Positions 46,015-54,478 of a stretch of DNA of 64,000 nt are shown here, piece by piece. The notes beneath the pieces are model-generated. The model was given only the letters and a program-made list of their open reading frames with translations, was not told the DNA's origin and ran no database searches. The stretch spans positions 62,001-126,000 of the forward strand of contig NZ_JABXKK010000092.1 in assembly GCF_017115045.1 (NCBI RefSeq). Reading direction: 5' to 3'. A program made the translations under genes and the position numbers. Source of the stretch: Nostoc sp. NMS8. GTDB lineage: Bacteria; Cyanobacteriota; Cyanobacteriia; Cyanobacteriales; Nostocaceae. Within the stretch, counting starts at the first letter, position 1, and each line of letters opens with the position of its first letter.

Positions 46015-46875
46015 AATTATGTCACTCTGATTTGTGTAAATAATTCTCTGATTTCGCCATTATAGAACATTTAAAAATGCTTGTAAAATAAAATCTAAGA
46101 TGACATATTGAGTAATCATTAATAATCAATCAAGATATATAAAGATTAATTATAAGTATTTTGATCTACTTTTTTATAATACTAAAAACCATATTGTCTT
46201 ACATTTAATATTGATTTTTTACTAGGAATATCCCAGTTGATAATAGACTATACAAGTAAGTTAGCACTATAAAACTCATGTATGTTTAGTTTTGTATAAC
46301 GGTTGGAACGATAGATTCGTAAGCTGTTCGCTGATTTTATTTTTAGGCATACTATGTGAATTTTTAACACTAACTTATTTGTATATCATGGATGTAAATA
46401 TATACTGTATCTACAAGCTGATGTTGCTGCTTTTCAGATTATTTACTAAATATTTTGCCAAACCTAAGATTCTCCAATAAATTTCATGATGATAGCCGTC
46501 ATTAAACAATTCAAAATTCAATGAGTGAGAGCGATGTCTAGGTTGTGCTACGCCTTGGCGCAGTTAAACCGAGTCTAGGAGTGGCGTTCCTTTTCTTGGG
46601 TAAGCGGATCTGCATCACCCATAAAATTTTCCCAGCCCCTATCGCCCAATTAAAAATATAAGCAAAAATACTTAACTATCGAAGTTTCACATCATAATCA
46701 TTAGTAGATATAATCCTTTGTTGACTACTGAGTATTTATGATAGTAACTAGGATCTACGTTTATTTATGTCCAATTACTTACATTATTGAAATAATTTAC
46801 CTCTGGATTACCCCTCTAGAGCCAACAGCTTTGATTTCAACAGCGCCAAGCAAGCTTGAATCTAAACTATCTGTC
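46015..46875. other. Non-coding region upstream of STAS gene
   Basis: Very AT-rich, about 860 bases. A 62-codon hydrophobic open stretch at 46292-46480 starts with a non-ATG codon, lacks an RBS and is not called. No RNA gene recognised. Confidence 0.35.
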
Positions 46876-47043
46876 TAAGAGGATGTTTGAAAAGTCCTCT
46901 TGTCGGTATCAAAAGTTTTAGATCCCTCTAAATCTCCCTTAAAAAGGGAGACTTTGATTCCGGTTCCCCCCTTAAAAAGGGGGGTTAGGGGGGATCAACA
47001 AGTGCCTAAAATCACAGCAAACTACTTTTCAAACAACCTCTAA
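46876..47043. mobile_element. MITE-like element, copy 3
   Basis: 168 bp, inverted relative to copy 2. Left end TAAGAGGATGTTTGAAAAGT, right end complement of TTAGAGGTTGTTTGAAAAGT. Interior holds TCGGTATCAAAAG, GGAGACTTTGATTCCGG and GGGGGGATCAACAAGTGCC, in reverse order to copy 2. It confirms that the two ends differ consistently (GGATG against GGTTG). Confidence 0.82.
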
Positions 47044-47158
47044 CAGAAGTTCTTTAAGGCGATCGCCCCTGCTATTTTTAGTATTCCCAATATCTATATA
47101 TTTCTCAACAAATAACACAAATCCTGTACAGACGGCATTAATCGCGTCTCTAACTACC

Positions 47159-47803
47159 TCAAACAGGACTCACTTTAGCTCTGTAAAGCAACTTCTCACC
47201 TTGAAGGTAGCCAGCGTAACGTACCTTGACTGTTTCTCCAGGCTGTGCAGTTCCCTCCATCAATTGGTGAAGTTGGGGATCATAAGGTAATTCTGCTCCC
47301 ACAGGTGCGATCGCTTCTACTCCCCACGCTTGCAAAAGCTTTTCCAGGGGTTTCTGTACCAATGGGACTATTTTAACTGCTGCTAGCTGCGGATTCTCCT
47401 GCGCTTTCTGTGCTGCTGTTGGCCATTGTAATAATAAAGACTCCAGCAGTTGCAAGCTCGACTGCTGGAGTTCTTGTAGTAATATTTCTCGCTGTTGTTC
47501 TAATTGAAGTTGGGAGCGATCATACTCTCTTCTTAAATCTGTGATTTCTTGTAACAATTCCTGGGTAGGTGCTGTTTTCTCTTGTGACAACTCTACCGTT
47601 GAAAAAGTTGCGATTAATTCACTTAATGAAATCTGTAGCACTGACGACAGCTTGAGCAGCACATCTACTCGCATCTGCTCTAGCTTTCCCTGGCGTAATC
47701 GCAAAATTTGACGCTCTGAGACACCAGCAGCGCGACTCAGCGCTTTAAAACTAGAAATACTTAGCTGTTGCATTAAATCTTGCAACTTTTGGGTGTGGGG
47801 CAT
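47159..47803 (-). CDS. XRE-type HTH protein fused to GrpE-like domain
   Basis: 214 aa. The N-terminal helix-turn-helix (about 14-62) has SSFKALSRAAGVSERQILRL and a second helix set ending VLQISLSELI. A coiled coil of about 55 residues (about 78-125, LLQEITDLRREYDRSQLQLE) follows. The C-terminal portion resembles the beta-wing of GrpE: YDPQLHQLMEG...PGETVKVRYAGYLQGEKLLYRAKV. GrpE is the DnaK nucleotide-exchange factor, so the protein may link DNA binding to the DnaK system, but this is inference. It lies upstream of dps on the same strand, separated by repeats. Confidence 0.8.
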   Translation of the reverse strand: MPHTQKLQDLMQQLSISSFKALSRAAGVSERQILRLRQGKLEQMRVDVLLKLSSVLQISLSELIATFSTVELSQEKTAPTQELLQEITDLRREYDRSQLQLEQQREILLQELQQSSLQLLESLLLQWPTAAQKAQENPQLAAVKIVPLVQKPLEKLLQAWGVEAIAPVGAELPYDPQLHQLMEGTAQPGETVKVRYAGYLQGEKLLYRAKVSPV

Positions 47804-47808
47804 TGGGG

Positions 47809-47860
47809 ATTGGGGAAGGTGGGGCCCCCTCTGGGGATAAGGGGTAATGGGGATTGGTGA
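47809..47860. repeat. G-rich repeat with GGGGCCCCCTCTGGGGATAA core
   Basis: GGGGATTGGGGAAGGTGGG, CCCCCTCTGGGGATAAGG and TAATGGGGATTGG in series, inverted relative of 27686-27736. Together with TGACTAGGGATTGG-type heptamers to 47936 it fills the spacer between the HTH-GrpE gene and dps. Confidence 0.75.
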
Positions 47861-47936
47861 CTAGGGATTGGTGACTGGCAAAAAAATTAAGTCTTTATTT
47901 GTTAGTACCTAGTCCCTAGTCCCCAGCCCCTAATTC

Positions 47937-48428
47937 CTATTCTTCCAGTAAACTTCTCAACATCCAAGCTGTCTTTTCGTGTACCTGCATCCTCTGAGTC
48001 AATAAATCGGCGGTAGGTTCGTCGTTAACTTCTTCTAGTACAGGGAAAATAGACCGTGCAGTTCTGACTACAGCTTCTTGTCCTTCCACTAGCAAGCGGA
48101 TCATTTCCACAGCTTTAGGAACTCCAGGAGTTTCTGGAATCGAACTTAGTTTGGCGTATTCGCTGTAGGTTCCTGGTGCGGGATAGCCAAGCGCTCTAAT
48201 TCTCTCGGCTATTAAATCCACTGCTAAGGCTAATTCTGTATACTGAGTCTCAAACATCAGATGCAACGTTTGAAACATCGGCCCCGTTACATTCCAATGA
48301 AAATTATGAGTTTTCAGATACAGTGTATAAGTATCAGCCAACAGATGAGATAAACCGTCAGCAATTTTAGCCCTACTCGTCTCGTCAATGCCGATATTTA
48401 CATTTTTAACTGTTACTTTCGATGACAT
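47937..48428 (-). CDS. dps: Dps-family ferritin-like DNA-protection protein
   Basis: 163 aa, a four-helix ferritin-like protein that oxidises Fe2+ with peroxide and stores iron, protecting DNA. The intersubunit ferroxidase residues are visible: His in THNFHWNVTGP, and the acidic set in LMFETQYTELALAVDLIAERIRAL (Asp and Glu at the expected spacing). Heterocystous cyanobacteria have several Dps paralogues and the exact one cannot be told here. Sulfiredoxin lies directly upstream, fitting an oxidative-stress cluster. Confidence 0.9.
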   Translation of the reverse strand: MSSKVTVKNVNIGIDETSRAKIADGLSHLLADTYTLYLKTHNFHWNVTGPMFQTLHLMFETQYTELALAVDLIAERIRALGYPAPGTYSEYAKLSSIPETPGVPKAVEMIRLLVEGQEAVVRTARSIFPVLEEVNDEPTADLLTQRMQVHEKTAWMLRSLLEE

Positions 48429-48455
48429 AATTTTCTCCTAATTAGGTTATATGTA

Positions 48456-48550
48456 ATTGGGGATTGGATAATTGGGAATGGGGCATTGGGGATTGACAAG
48501 AAAATTAAGCCCTTGATTCCTAGTCCCCAGTCCCTAGTCCCCAATCCCCA
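48456..48550. repeat. G/C-rich heptamer-type repeats upstream of dps
   Basis: GGGGATTGG and GGGGCATTGGGGATTG on one side and CTAGTCCCCAGTCCCTAGTC on the other; the halves can pair. A similar arrangement lies downstream of dps at 47809-47936, so the gene is bracketed by related repeats. Confidence 0.65.
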
Positions 48551-48554
48551 TTGT

Positions 48555-48818
48555 CTATGCTAAATGCATCTTCAAAACGCTACGGGGTGCTTTACGAACT
48601 CTGGCTAAAACGGTTTCTTTGCCTAAACGCTGGCAAGCTTCATACCGGTGGCAACCAGAAAAGCCATAATATTGTCCATCTACTTCTAGGACATCAATAG
48701 GTTCTTGCTGCCCAATTTCCGCAATCGATTCCATCAAGGCTTGCACTTTATTTGGATCGTTTGTACGGGGCAATGGCCGTTTTATCTGATTTAATGGAAT
48801 TTCTTGGACTTTAACCAT
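48555..48818 (-). CDS. srx: Sulfiredoxin
   Basis: Reduces over-oxidised 2-Cys peroxiredoxin (Cys-SO2H) with ATP in the cytoplasm; 87 aa from the ATG at 48818 (MVKVQEIPLNQIKRPLPR), whereas an in-frame TTG five codons earlier is a poorer start. The signature FSGCHRYEACQRLG holds the catalytic Cys and phosphate-binding His/Arg, and RPLPRTNDPNKV is the conserved N-terminal strand. Complete. Confidence 0.93.
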   Translation of the reverse strand: MVKVQEIPLNQIKRPLPRTNDPNKVQALMESIAEIGQQEPIDVLEVDGQYYGFSGCHRYEACQRLGKETVLARVRKAPRSVLKMHLA

Positions 48819-49002
48819 AAAGAGTTTATCCAACTAGTTCTGTTTTTCGCCTCTAAATAAATCATAGTCATTATGACTTTGTTTTGCAACTAGTATCTGG
48901 GGCAAAATTGGTAATGGTATCATTGGAGCATTCATGCGACAAAAAAACCGCGCTACAAAGCAATTGGAAAATAAGCTCCAACGACACATTAAGGAGCAAA
49001 AG

Positions 49003-49036
49003 ACGCTCTCTACGAGAGGCTCCGCCAACGCGAACG
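49003..49036. repeat. Palindromic small repeat in the SpoIID-gene leader
   Basis: GACGCTCTCTACGAGAGGCT followed by CCGCCAACGCGAAC. An open frame runs through it in phase with the SpoIID gene, but the repeat content argues that this stretch is leader, not protein. Confidence 0.55.
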
Positions 49037-49089
49037 ATTACTCGCGATCGCAACTTTTGGGGACGCTGCACGAACGCTATCAGGTGGTC

Positions 49090-50679
49090 ATGAAATTTTC
49101 ATTTTGGTGTTTTCCCTACACTGTCCTGACAACATTTTGTCTATTGGGACTGACTGCGGCATCAGGGCCAGAGAGCAATATCCAGGATATAGAACTGAAA
49201 ATTGGGATTGTGCAGCGATTTGGCGCCGAAGCCACAGCCAAACTGCAACTGGAACCCATAAAAGGCGATCGCTTAAAGCTAAAATTTCAAGTGGGCAACA
49301 AGCAGCAAATCCTGTTTACTAAGAACCCTGTAAAGCTAGAAACAGTCATGCAAGCTTTACCCCAGCCAGCAGTCGAAGAAGTGGTAGTTTTGGGCACATA
49401 CCGCACTTTTGAAACTGCGGAAGATAGTGCTAATAAATGGCGTTCTCTGGGAATGGAAGTGGAAATAGCCCAGCCAGAACGCTGGCAGGTTTGGGCGAAA
49501 CGAGATGTTTACAGCACTCCTTTATTGCGACGCTTGTTATTGCAGAACATCCAAACTTCTACCAAAGATAAAGTATATCTTGATACTAAAGTTTTAAAAC
49601 AAGTGCCGCGAGTAAGTTGGGTAGTGGATGGTAATCGCTATAGCCCAAATGACTTGGAAATTAGCACCGATCAAAACTTGATTCGGGTGAATAAAAGTGA
49701 AAAACCAGAGTTCGCTCGTCTTTATGCTGGCCGATTGAATTTGCAGCCAAATGCTTATGGCACATACACTCTAGTTAATCAAGTCCCCTTAGAAACTTAT
49801 TTGCGTGGGGTTGTACCTTATGAAATAGGTACAGAGGCACCAACAGCGGCGCTAGAAGCCCAAGCAATTCTCGCTCGGACTTATGCCTTGAGAAATTTAC
49901 GCAGGTTTGCCGCAGATAATTATCAGTTGTGTGCTGATACTCACTGCCAAGTTTATTATGGGCTGAAGGGAGCGGCTGCCAAAACAGACCAAGCGATCGC
50001 CTCAACCAGGGGTAAAGTATTAACTTATAAAAATGAACTAGTAGACGCTCTGTATTCTTCCACTACTGGTGGTGTCACCGCTTCCTTCAGCGATATCTGG
50101 AATGGTGACGATCGTCCCTATCTCCGCCCTATACTGGACGCTCCGACTAATTTTTGGAACTTATCTAAGCAGAGTTTAGCAGATGAAAAGAACTTCCAAA
50201 AGTTTATCAACATACAACAAGGATTTAATGAAAGCAAGTGGGATATGTTTCGTTGGCATAAGGAAACCCCTTTACAGGATATTATCAAGGACTTGCAGAA
50301 ATTCTTGCAGGTGAAAAACAGTCCCCATGCCAAATTTAAGACCATTCAGGCTATGGCAGTTGTGAAGCGAAGCCAGAGTGGACGTATCCTTGAACTTGCG
50401 GTTAAAACCGATCGCAGCACCTTTGTTTTGCATAAAGATGAAGTTCGCAGTGCCTTTGCCGCTCCCATAAGTACGCTTTTTTACATAGAACCCCTAAACA
50501 AAGGCAAGGCAGAACTCTGGGGATATGCTTTTATTGGTGGTGGATTAGGACATGGAGTCGGCTTGAGTCAAACTGGCGCTCAAAATTTAGCAAAACTAGG
50601 TTGGTCAAGTCCAAAAATTCTCCAATTTTACTATCCTGGTACTCAGATTAAAATTCTCAGTAAAGAAATTAAGCTTTAA
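49090..50679 (+). CDS. Exported SpoIID/LytB-domain protein
   Basis: 529 aa from the ATG at 49090, which begins a signal peptide (MKFSFWCFPYTVLTTFCLLG ... ASG); an in-frame ATG 52 codons upstream would put a repeat and a basic region ahead of it. AGGTGG lies just before the ATG. The SpoIID/LytB domain (about 235-500) shows VPLETYLRGVVPYEIGTEAP, LEAQAILARTYALRN, ADTHCQVYYG, LYSSTTGGVTASFSDIW and GHGVGLSQTGAQNLAK. Family members cleave glycan strands denuded of peptides or activate amidases. In a cyanobacterium it is likely an envelope peptidoglycan-remodelling enzyme. Confidence 0.88.
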   Translation: MKFSFWCFPYTVLTTFCLLGLTAASGPESNIQDIELKIGIVQRFGAEATAKLQLEPIKGDRLKLKFQVGNKQQILFTKNPVKLETVMQALPQPAVEEVVVLGTYRTFETAEDSANKWRSLGMEVEIAQPERWQVWAKRDVYSTPLLRRLLLQNIQTSTKDKVYLDTKVLKQVPRVSWVVDGNRYSPNDLEISTDQNLIRVNKSEKPEFARLYAGRLNLQPNAYGTYTLVNQVPLETYLRGVVPYEIGTEAPTAALEAQAILARTYALRNLRRFAADNYQLCADTHCQVYYGLKGAAAKTDQAIASTRGKVLTYKNELVDALYSSTTGGVTASFSDIWNGDDRPYLRPILDAPTNFWNLSKQSLADEKNFQKFINIQQGFNESKWDMFRWHKETPLQDIIKDLQKFLQVKNSPHAKFKTIQAMAVVKRSQSGRILELAVKTDRSTFVLHKDEVRSAFAAPISTLFYIEPLNKGKAELWGYAFIGGGLGHGVGLSQTGAQNLAKLGWSSPKILQFYYPGTQIKILSKEIKL

Positions 50680-50747
50680 ACTATCCGCACTAAGTTTAAG
50701 CACTAAGTACGAGGGAATTCCATAGTATACTGATTGTAAAAAATTAA

Positions 50748-50777
50748 GCAGGAACACAGTAAATGTTGTGTTCCTGC
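50748..50777. terminator. Hairpin between convergent SpoIID and ferredoxin genes
   Basis: Perfect 11-base stem GCAGGAACACA / TGTGTTCCTGC with an eight-base loop. No strong T run on either side, but position between convergent genes suits a bidirectional terminator. Confidence 0.6.
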
Positions 50778-50919
50778 CCAACACTGAACTAGGCTTTTTA
50801 TTAAAGTCGCTTTCAGAGATACACACAGCATTGCAAGTGTGTTGGCCCTAGATGCCATACTTATATTTTTTCAACATTGGTAACTCTTGCAAGAGGTTTA
50901 TGGTTGAGTTGCTTAGTTC

Positions 50920-51219
50920 TTAGTAAAGGTCTTCTTCTTTGTGAGTTTCGATTGTTACGTCAGAGGTTGGATAAGCAACACAGGTCAGTACATATCCTTT
51001 TTCGATTTGCTCATCGTCTAAGAATGACTGATCGCCTTGATCGACAGTACCCTTGATGATTTTACCTGCACAGGTAGAGCAAGCACCAGCGCGGCAAGAG
51101 TAGGGCAGGTCAAGACCAGCTTCTTCAGCCGCGTCTAGAATATAGACATCATCATCAACGTCAAGTGTTGTATTTAGTCCTTCGGACTCGTTGATTAGTG
51201 TGACTTTATAACTTGGCAT
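50920..51219 (-). CDS. petF: Plant-type [2Fe-2S] ferredoxin (PetF)
   Basis: 99 aa, soluble electron carrier from photosystem I to FNR and other enzymes. The four cluster cysteines are in YSCRAGACSTCAGK and VLTCVAYP. The C-terminal THKEEDLY is that of vegetative-cell PetF. It differs from FdxH, the heterocyst ferredoxin, whose cluster loop and C-terminus are distinct. Cyanobacteria carry several PetF-like paralogues, and which one this is cannot be decided. Monocistronic. Confidence 0.92.
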   Translation of the reverse strand: MPSYKVTLINESEGLNTTLDVDDDVYILDAAEEAGLDLPYSCRAGACSTCAGKIIKGTVDQGDQSFLDDEQIEKGYVLTCVAYPTSDVTIETHKEEDLY

Positions 51220-51842
51220 TGAGTAATCCTCTCTTTTGCAAACGGCAGTATAAGTTATCTTAAGGCAAAGATGGCGGCTGTTCTGTGGGATTAGCCGCTG
51301 GTTTAAATTTGCTTCAATTCTGATACTACGAGAAAAATTAAACTATGTGACTGGAAATTGAACCCGATTAGTAATGAAATTTAGTTACTTAATCCCGATA
51401 AGTTTTATTTATGTTATTTTCGACCTTAGTCAGGTTGCAATAAGAAAAACTTTTTTTATACATAAAAAACATGAGCAATATTAATGTTACCTGGATTCTG
51501 TAGAACTTACGCAGAACAGATCCCCCAACTCCTCTAAAAAGCGGGGCTGTTTCATTTTCTAATCTGATTAGACAATTATCATAGCGATCGCATACCTCGA
51601 CGAAAGCAAGCTGAGGTGGTAATTTTTTCCAAAATTTTTCTGTTCATTATTTGACAAATTTTGTGTATTGTGCATCACGTTAGCTCTGCTCTCAAAAAGG
51701 GGGCTTTCTTTTGAAAATAAAGTCTCATACATGCTTGAGGGGTTCGGACGAATGTTGTAGAGTCTAGACTGGTAAACCTCATGAACCGAAAATCTTACCA
51801 CTAGAAGCGTGAGAAGATCAAAAACAGAACTAGTTGAGGATC
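51220..51842. other. Divergent intergenic region between petF and bvdR
   Basis: About 620 bases without a supportable gene. A TTGACA occurs near 51652 but no convincing -10 follows. An isolated GATCCCCCAACTCC near 51520 resembles a fragment of the MITE interior. Confidence 0.35.
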
Positions 51843-52859
51843 ATGTATAATTCAAAAGCTGCTTCGGAAAAAGCAAACGTGCGTGTAGGTTTGATCGGTA
51901 CTGGGTATGCGGCAAAGTTTCGGGCTGAGGCATTGCTCCACGATGAGCGATCGCACTTAGTCGCAGTTGTTGGTCATACAAGCGAAAAAACCGAAGCCTT
52001 TGCTAAAGAGTACCAGATTGAAATATTGAGTTCTTGGCAAGAGCTAGTAGAACGTGAAGATATAGACCTAGTAGCGATCTCTACGATTAATCGAGATCAT
52101 GGTGCGATCGCTCGTGCAGCACTTACCAACGACAAACATGTGATTGTAGAGTATCCTCTTTCGTTGGATGTAATTGAGGCTGAGGAACTGATTGGTTTAG
52201 CCAAAGCAAAACAAAAACTTCTGCACGTGGAACACCTGGAACTTTTGGGTGGTTTGCATCAAGCCTTGAAGCAAAACTTAGCCAAAATTGGTGAAGTGTT
52301 TTATGTTCGCTACAGCACCATCAATCCCCAAAATCCGGCACCCCGCAAATGGACTTATAACCACGAGTTTTTCGGCTTTCCCTTAATTGGTGCTTTGTCT
52401 CGGCTACATCGTCTCACAGATTTATTTGGTAAAGTATTTACAGTTAACTGTCACCAGCGATATTGGGAAATAGAACCGGAATATTACCAAACCTGTTTCT
52501 GCACTAGTGAACTGTGCTTTAACAGTGGGCTTTTAGCCCAAGTAGTTTATGGCAAAGGCGAAAGTATTTGGCAATCAGAACGCAAGTTTGAAGTTCACGG
52601 TGAAAAAGGTGGTTTAATTTTTGATGGCGACACCGGAATTTTCATCCAGCCAGGAGAAACAACATCTATAGAGGTTGGCCCACGCCGGGGTTTGTTTGCC
52701 AAAGACACGACTATGGTGTTAGATCATATTTTTGATGGTACTCCTTTGTACGTTACCCCAGAGGAGAGCTTGTATACCCTAAAGGTTGCTGATGCTGCAC
52801 AAAGAGCGGCACAAACAGGGTTAACTATGTTTATGAAAGATACTTTAGATAAAAGTTAA
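51843..52859 (+). CDS. bvdR: Biliverdin reductase BvdR (Gfo/Idh/MocA fold)
   Basis: 338 aa from ATG 51843, with GAGGA just upstream; NADPH-dependent reduction of biliverdin IX-alpha to bilirubin. The N-terminal Rossmann motif is VRVGLIGTGYAAKFRAEALL, followed by DIDLVAISTINRDHGAIARA and KHVIVEYPLSLD. LLHVEHLELLGGLHQALKQN and IGEVFYVRYSTINPQNPAP agree closely, as remembered, with Synechocystis BvdR (slr1784), which separates it from generic MocA oxidoreductases. The stop overlaps the start of map by one base (TAATG), so the two are translationally coupled. Confidence 0.87.
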   Translation: MYNSKAASEKANVRVGLIGTGYAAKFRAEALLHDERSHLVAVVGHTSEKTEAFAKEYQIEILSSWQELVEREDIDLVAISTINRDHGAIARAALTNDKHVIVEYPLSLDVIEAEELIGLAKAKQKLLHVEHLELLGGLHQALKQNLAKIGEVFYVRYSTINPQNPAPRKWTYNHEFFGFPLIGALSRLHRLTDLFGKVFTVNCHQRYWEIEPEYYQTCFCTSELCFNSGLLAQVVYGKGESIWQSERKFEVHGEKGGLIFDGDTGIFIQPGETTSIEVGPRRGLFAKDTTMVLDHIFDGTPLYVTPEESLYTLKVADAAQRAAQTGLTMFMKDTLDKS

Positions 52860-53659
52860 TGAAAACTGAACTAATTGTTATTTTATCCCAACGAGAAATA
52901 GAGAAAATGCGGCAAGCTGGGCGTTTAGCTGCTAAACTTCTTCAGCATCTAGAACCGTTCGTGAAGCCAGGGGTTAGCACTCTTGAACTAAATGATGAAG
53001 CCGAACGTTGGACACAAGCGCATGGAGCAAAAAGCGCACCCCTCGGTTATAAAGGTTATCCGAAATCGATTTGCACCAGTGTAAATGAGGTAATTTGTCA
53101 CGGCATTCCCAACGCCAAACAAATCCTCAAGGAAGGTGACATCATTAATATTGATGTCACGCCAATGGTTGAGGGTTATCACGGCGATACATCCAAGACA
53201 TTTTTTGTTGGTACTCCTTCTCCAAAAACGAGGAAGTTGGTAGAGGTGACAGAAGAGTGTCTGCGTCTGGGTATTGCTGAAGTTAAACCAGGGGCACGCA
53301 TTGGCGACATTGGTGCAGCCATTCAAGAGTATGCTGAAGGACAAGGCTTTTCTGTGGTGCGAGATTTCGTTGGACACGGCATCAGTAATATTTTCCATAC
53401 TGCGCCGGATGTTCCCCACTATGGCACACGCGGCAAGGGCAAGCGCCTCAGATCGGGGATGGTTTTTACTATTGAGCCAATGATTAATGAAGGTACTTAC
53501 GAAGTCGAAGTTCTCAGCGATAAGTGGACTGCGGTAACGCGCGATCGCAAGCTTTCTGCTCAATGTGAGCATACCTTAGCTGTAACTGAAGACGGCGTTG
53601 AAATTCTCACCCTTCCTGAAGGTGTGAATTACTGGAACCTAGATAAAACAGCTAGTTAG
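52859..53659 (+). CDS. map: Methionine aminopeptidase type I
   Basis: Removes the initiator Met after deformylation; 266 aa. Metal ligands and active site: His in CHGIPN, Asp pair in IINIDVTPMVEGYHGDTSKTF, His in FVGHGISNIFH, Glu in FTIEPMINEG and the C-terminal Glu in AQCEHTLAVTEDG. Start ATG overlaps the bvdR stop. Type I, without N-terminal zinc finger. Its pathway partner def is elsewhere in the window (18470-19000). Confidence 0.95.
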   Translation: MKTELIVILSQREIEKMRQAGRLAAKLLQHLEPFVKPGVSTLELNDEAERWTQAHGAKSAPLGYKGYPKSICTSVNEVICHGIPNAKQILKEGDIINIDVTPMVEGYHGDTSKTFFVGTPSPKTRKLVEVTEECLRLGIAEVKPGARIGDIGAAIQEYAEGQGFSVVRDFVGHGISNIFHTAPDVPHYGTRGKGKRLRSGMVFTIEPMINEGTYEVEVLSDKWTAVTRDRKLSAQCEHTLAVTEDGVEILTLPEGVNYWNLDKTAS

Positions 53660-53715
53660 AATAATTAAGAGCAGCAATACCTGCTCTAGTTCTGAACCTG
53701 GAAGGACAAATATTG

Positions 53716-54330
53716 ATGGTTTCAGCCACTATTAATATAAGCAATCTTAGCTCTGAGGGATTCGTTGCTGGCTATTTGGATGATGTACGCTACGAGTTAA
53801 TTGATGGAGAACTAATCGACTTGGAACCCACTGGACTTCATGAACAGATAGGTGGGTTAATTAATCGTAAGCTCAACGTCGCAATTGATCTGCTCAACTT
53901 GCCTTGGTTTATTCCCATGAAATGCCTGATTAAACCATTGGGTCAAAATTCAGCCTTTAGACCTGATATTGTGATTCTCGATCGGACAAGTTTGGCGAAT
54001 GAACCATTATGGAGAGCTGAGCCAGTGATTACACTAGGCAAGTCTGTTAAATTGGTCGTAGAGGTTGTCAGCACCAATTGGCAGAATGACTATGCTAGGA
54101 AAGTGGAAGACTACGAAGCTTTAGGTATTGGGGAGTATTGGATCGTAGATTATCTAGGGCTAGGAGGTAAACGCTACATTGGCTTATCCAAACAACCTGT
54201 AATCACGATTTATCAGTTAGTTGATGAAACTTATCAGGGACAACAGTTTAGGGGAACAAAACGCCTCATTTCCCAAACATTTCCAGACCTGAATTTGACC
54301 GCAGAACAGATATTTGTTGCGGGCCGCTAG
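53716..54330 (+). CDS. Uma2-family (DUF820) putative endonuclease
   Basis: 204 aa from ATG 53716 (a TTG lies one codon before). Family features: RYELIDGELIDLEPTG, FRPDIVILD (acidic active-site residue), VKLVVEVVSTNW (Glu-x-Val) and ARKVEDYEALGIGEYWIVD with the following Lys/Glu/Asp. This is the compact form without the coiled coil, unlike the member at 26886-27638. Unknown role. AAGGACA lies 15 bases upstream. Confidence 0.9.
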   Translation: MVSATINISNLSSEGFVAGYLDDVRYELIDGELIDLEPTGLHEQIGGLINRKLNVAIDLLNLPWFIPMKCLIKPLGQNSAFRPDIVILDRTSLANEPLWRAEPVITLGKSVKLVVEVVSTNWQNDYARKVEDYEALGIGEYWIVDYLGLGGKRYIGLSKQPVITIYQLVDETYQGQQFRGTKRLISQTFPDLNLTAEQIFVAGR

Positions 54331-54478
54331 AGTTAGAGATTGGGGAATATACAACGCTCTCTGGGGAAAAGTATAGCAGGGGACTGGGGACTGCGTTGAA
54401 AGTCTGTTTGTATATAAGTTTTATCATCAGTTAATGTCCTAACCTCCTGGTCGGTTGCTGTATTTAAACTTGGTATAA

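Noticed and set aside
46292..46480. 62-codon hydrophobic open stretch
   Set aside because: Non-ATG start, no RBS, very AT-rich DNA; length expected by chance.
48934..49089. Longer N-terminus for the SpoIID-domain protein
   Set aside because: It would place a palindromic repeat and a basic stretch ahead of a good signal peptide; the start at 49090 is simpler.
51640..51700. Sigma-70 type promoter for bvdR (TTGACA near 51652)
   Set aside because: No acceptable -10 box at the right spacing.
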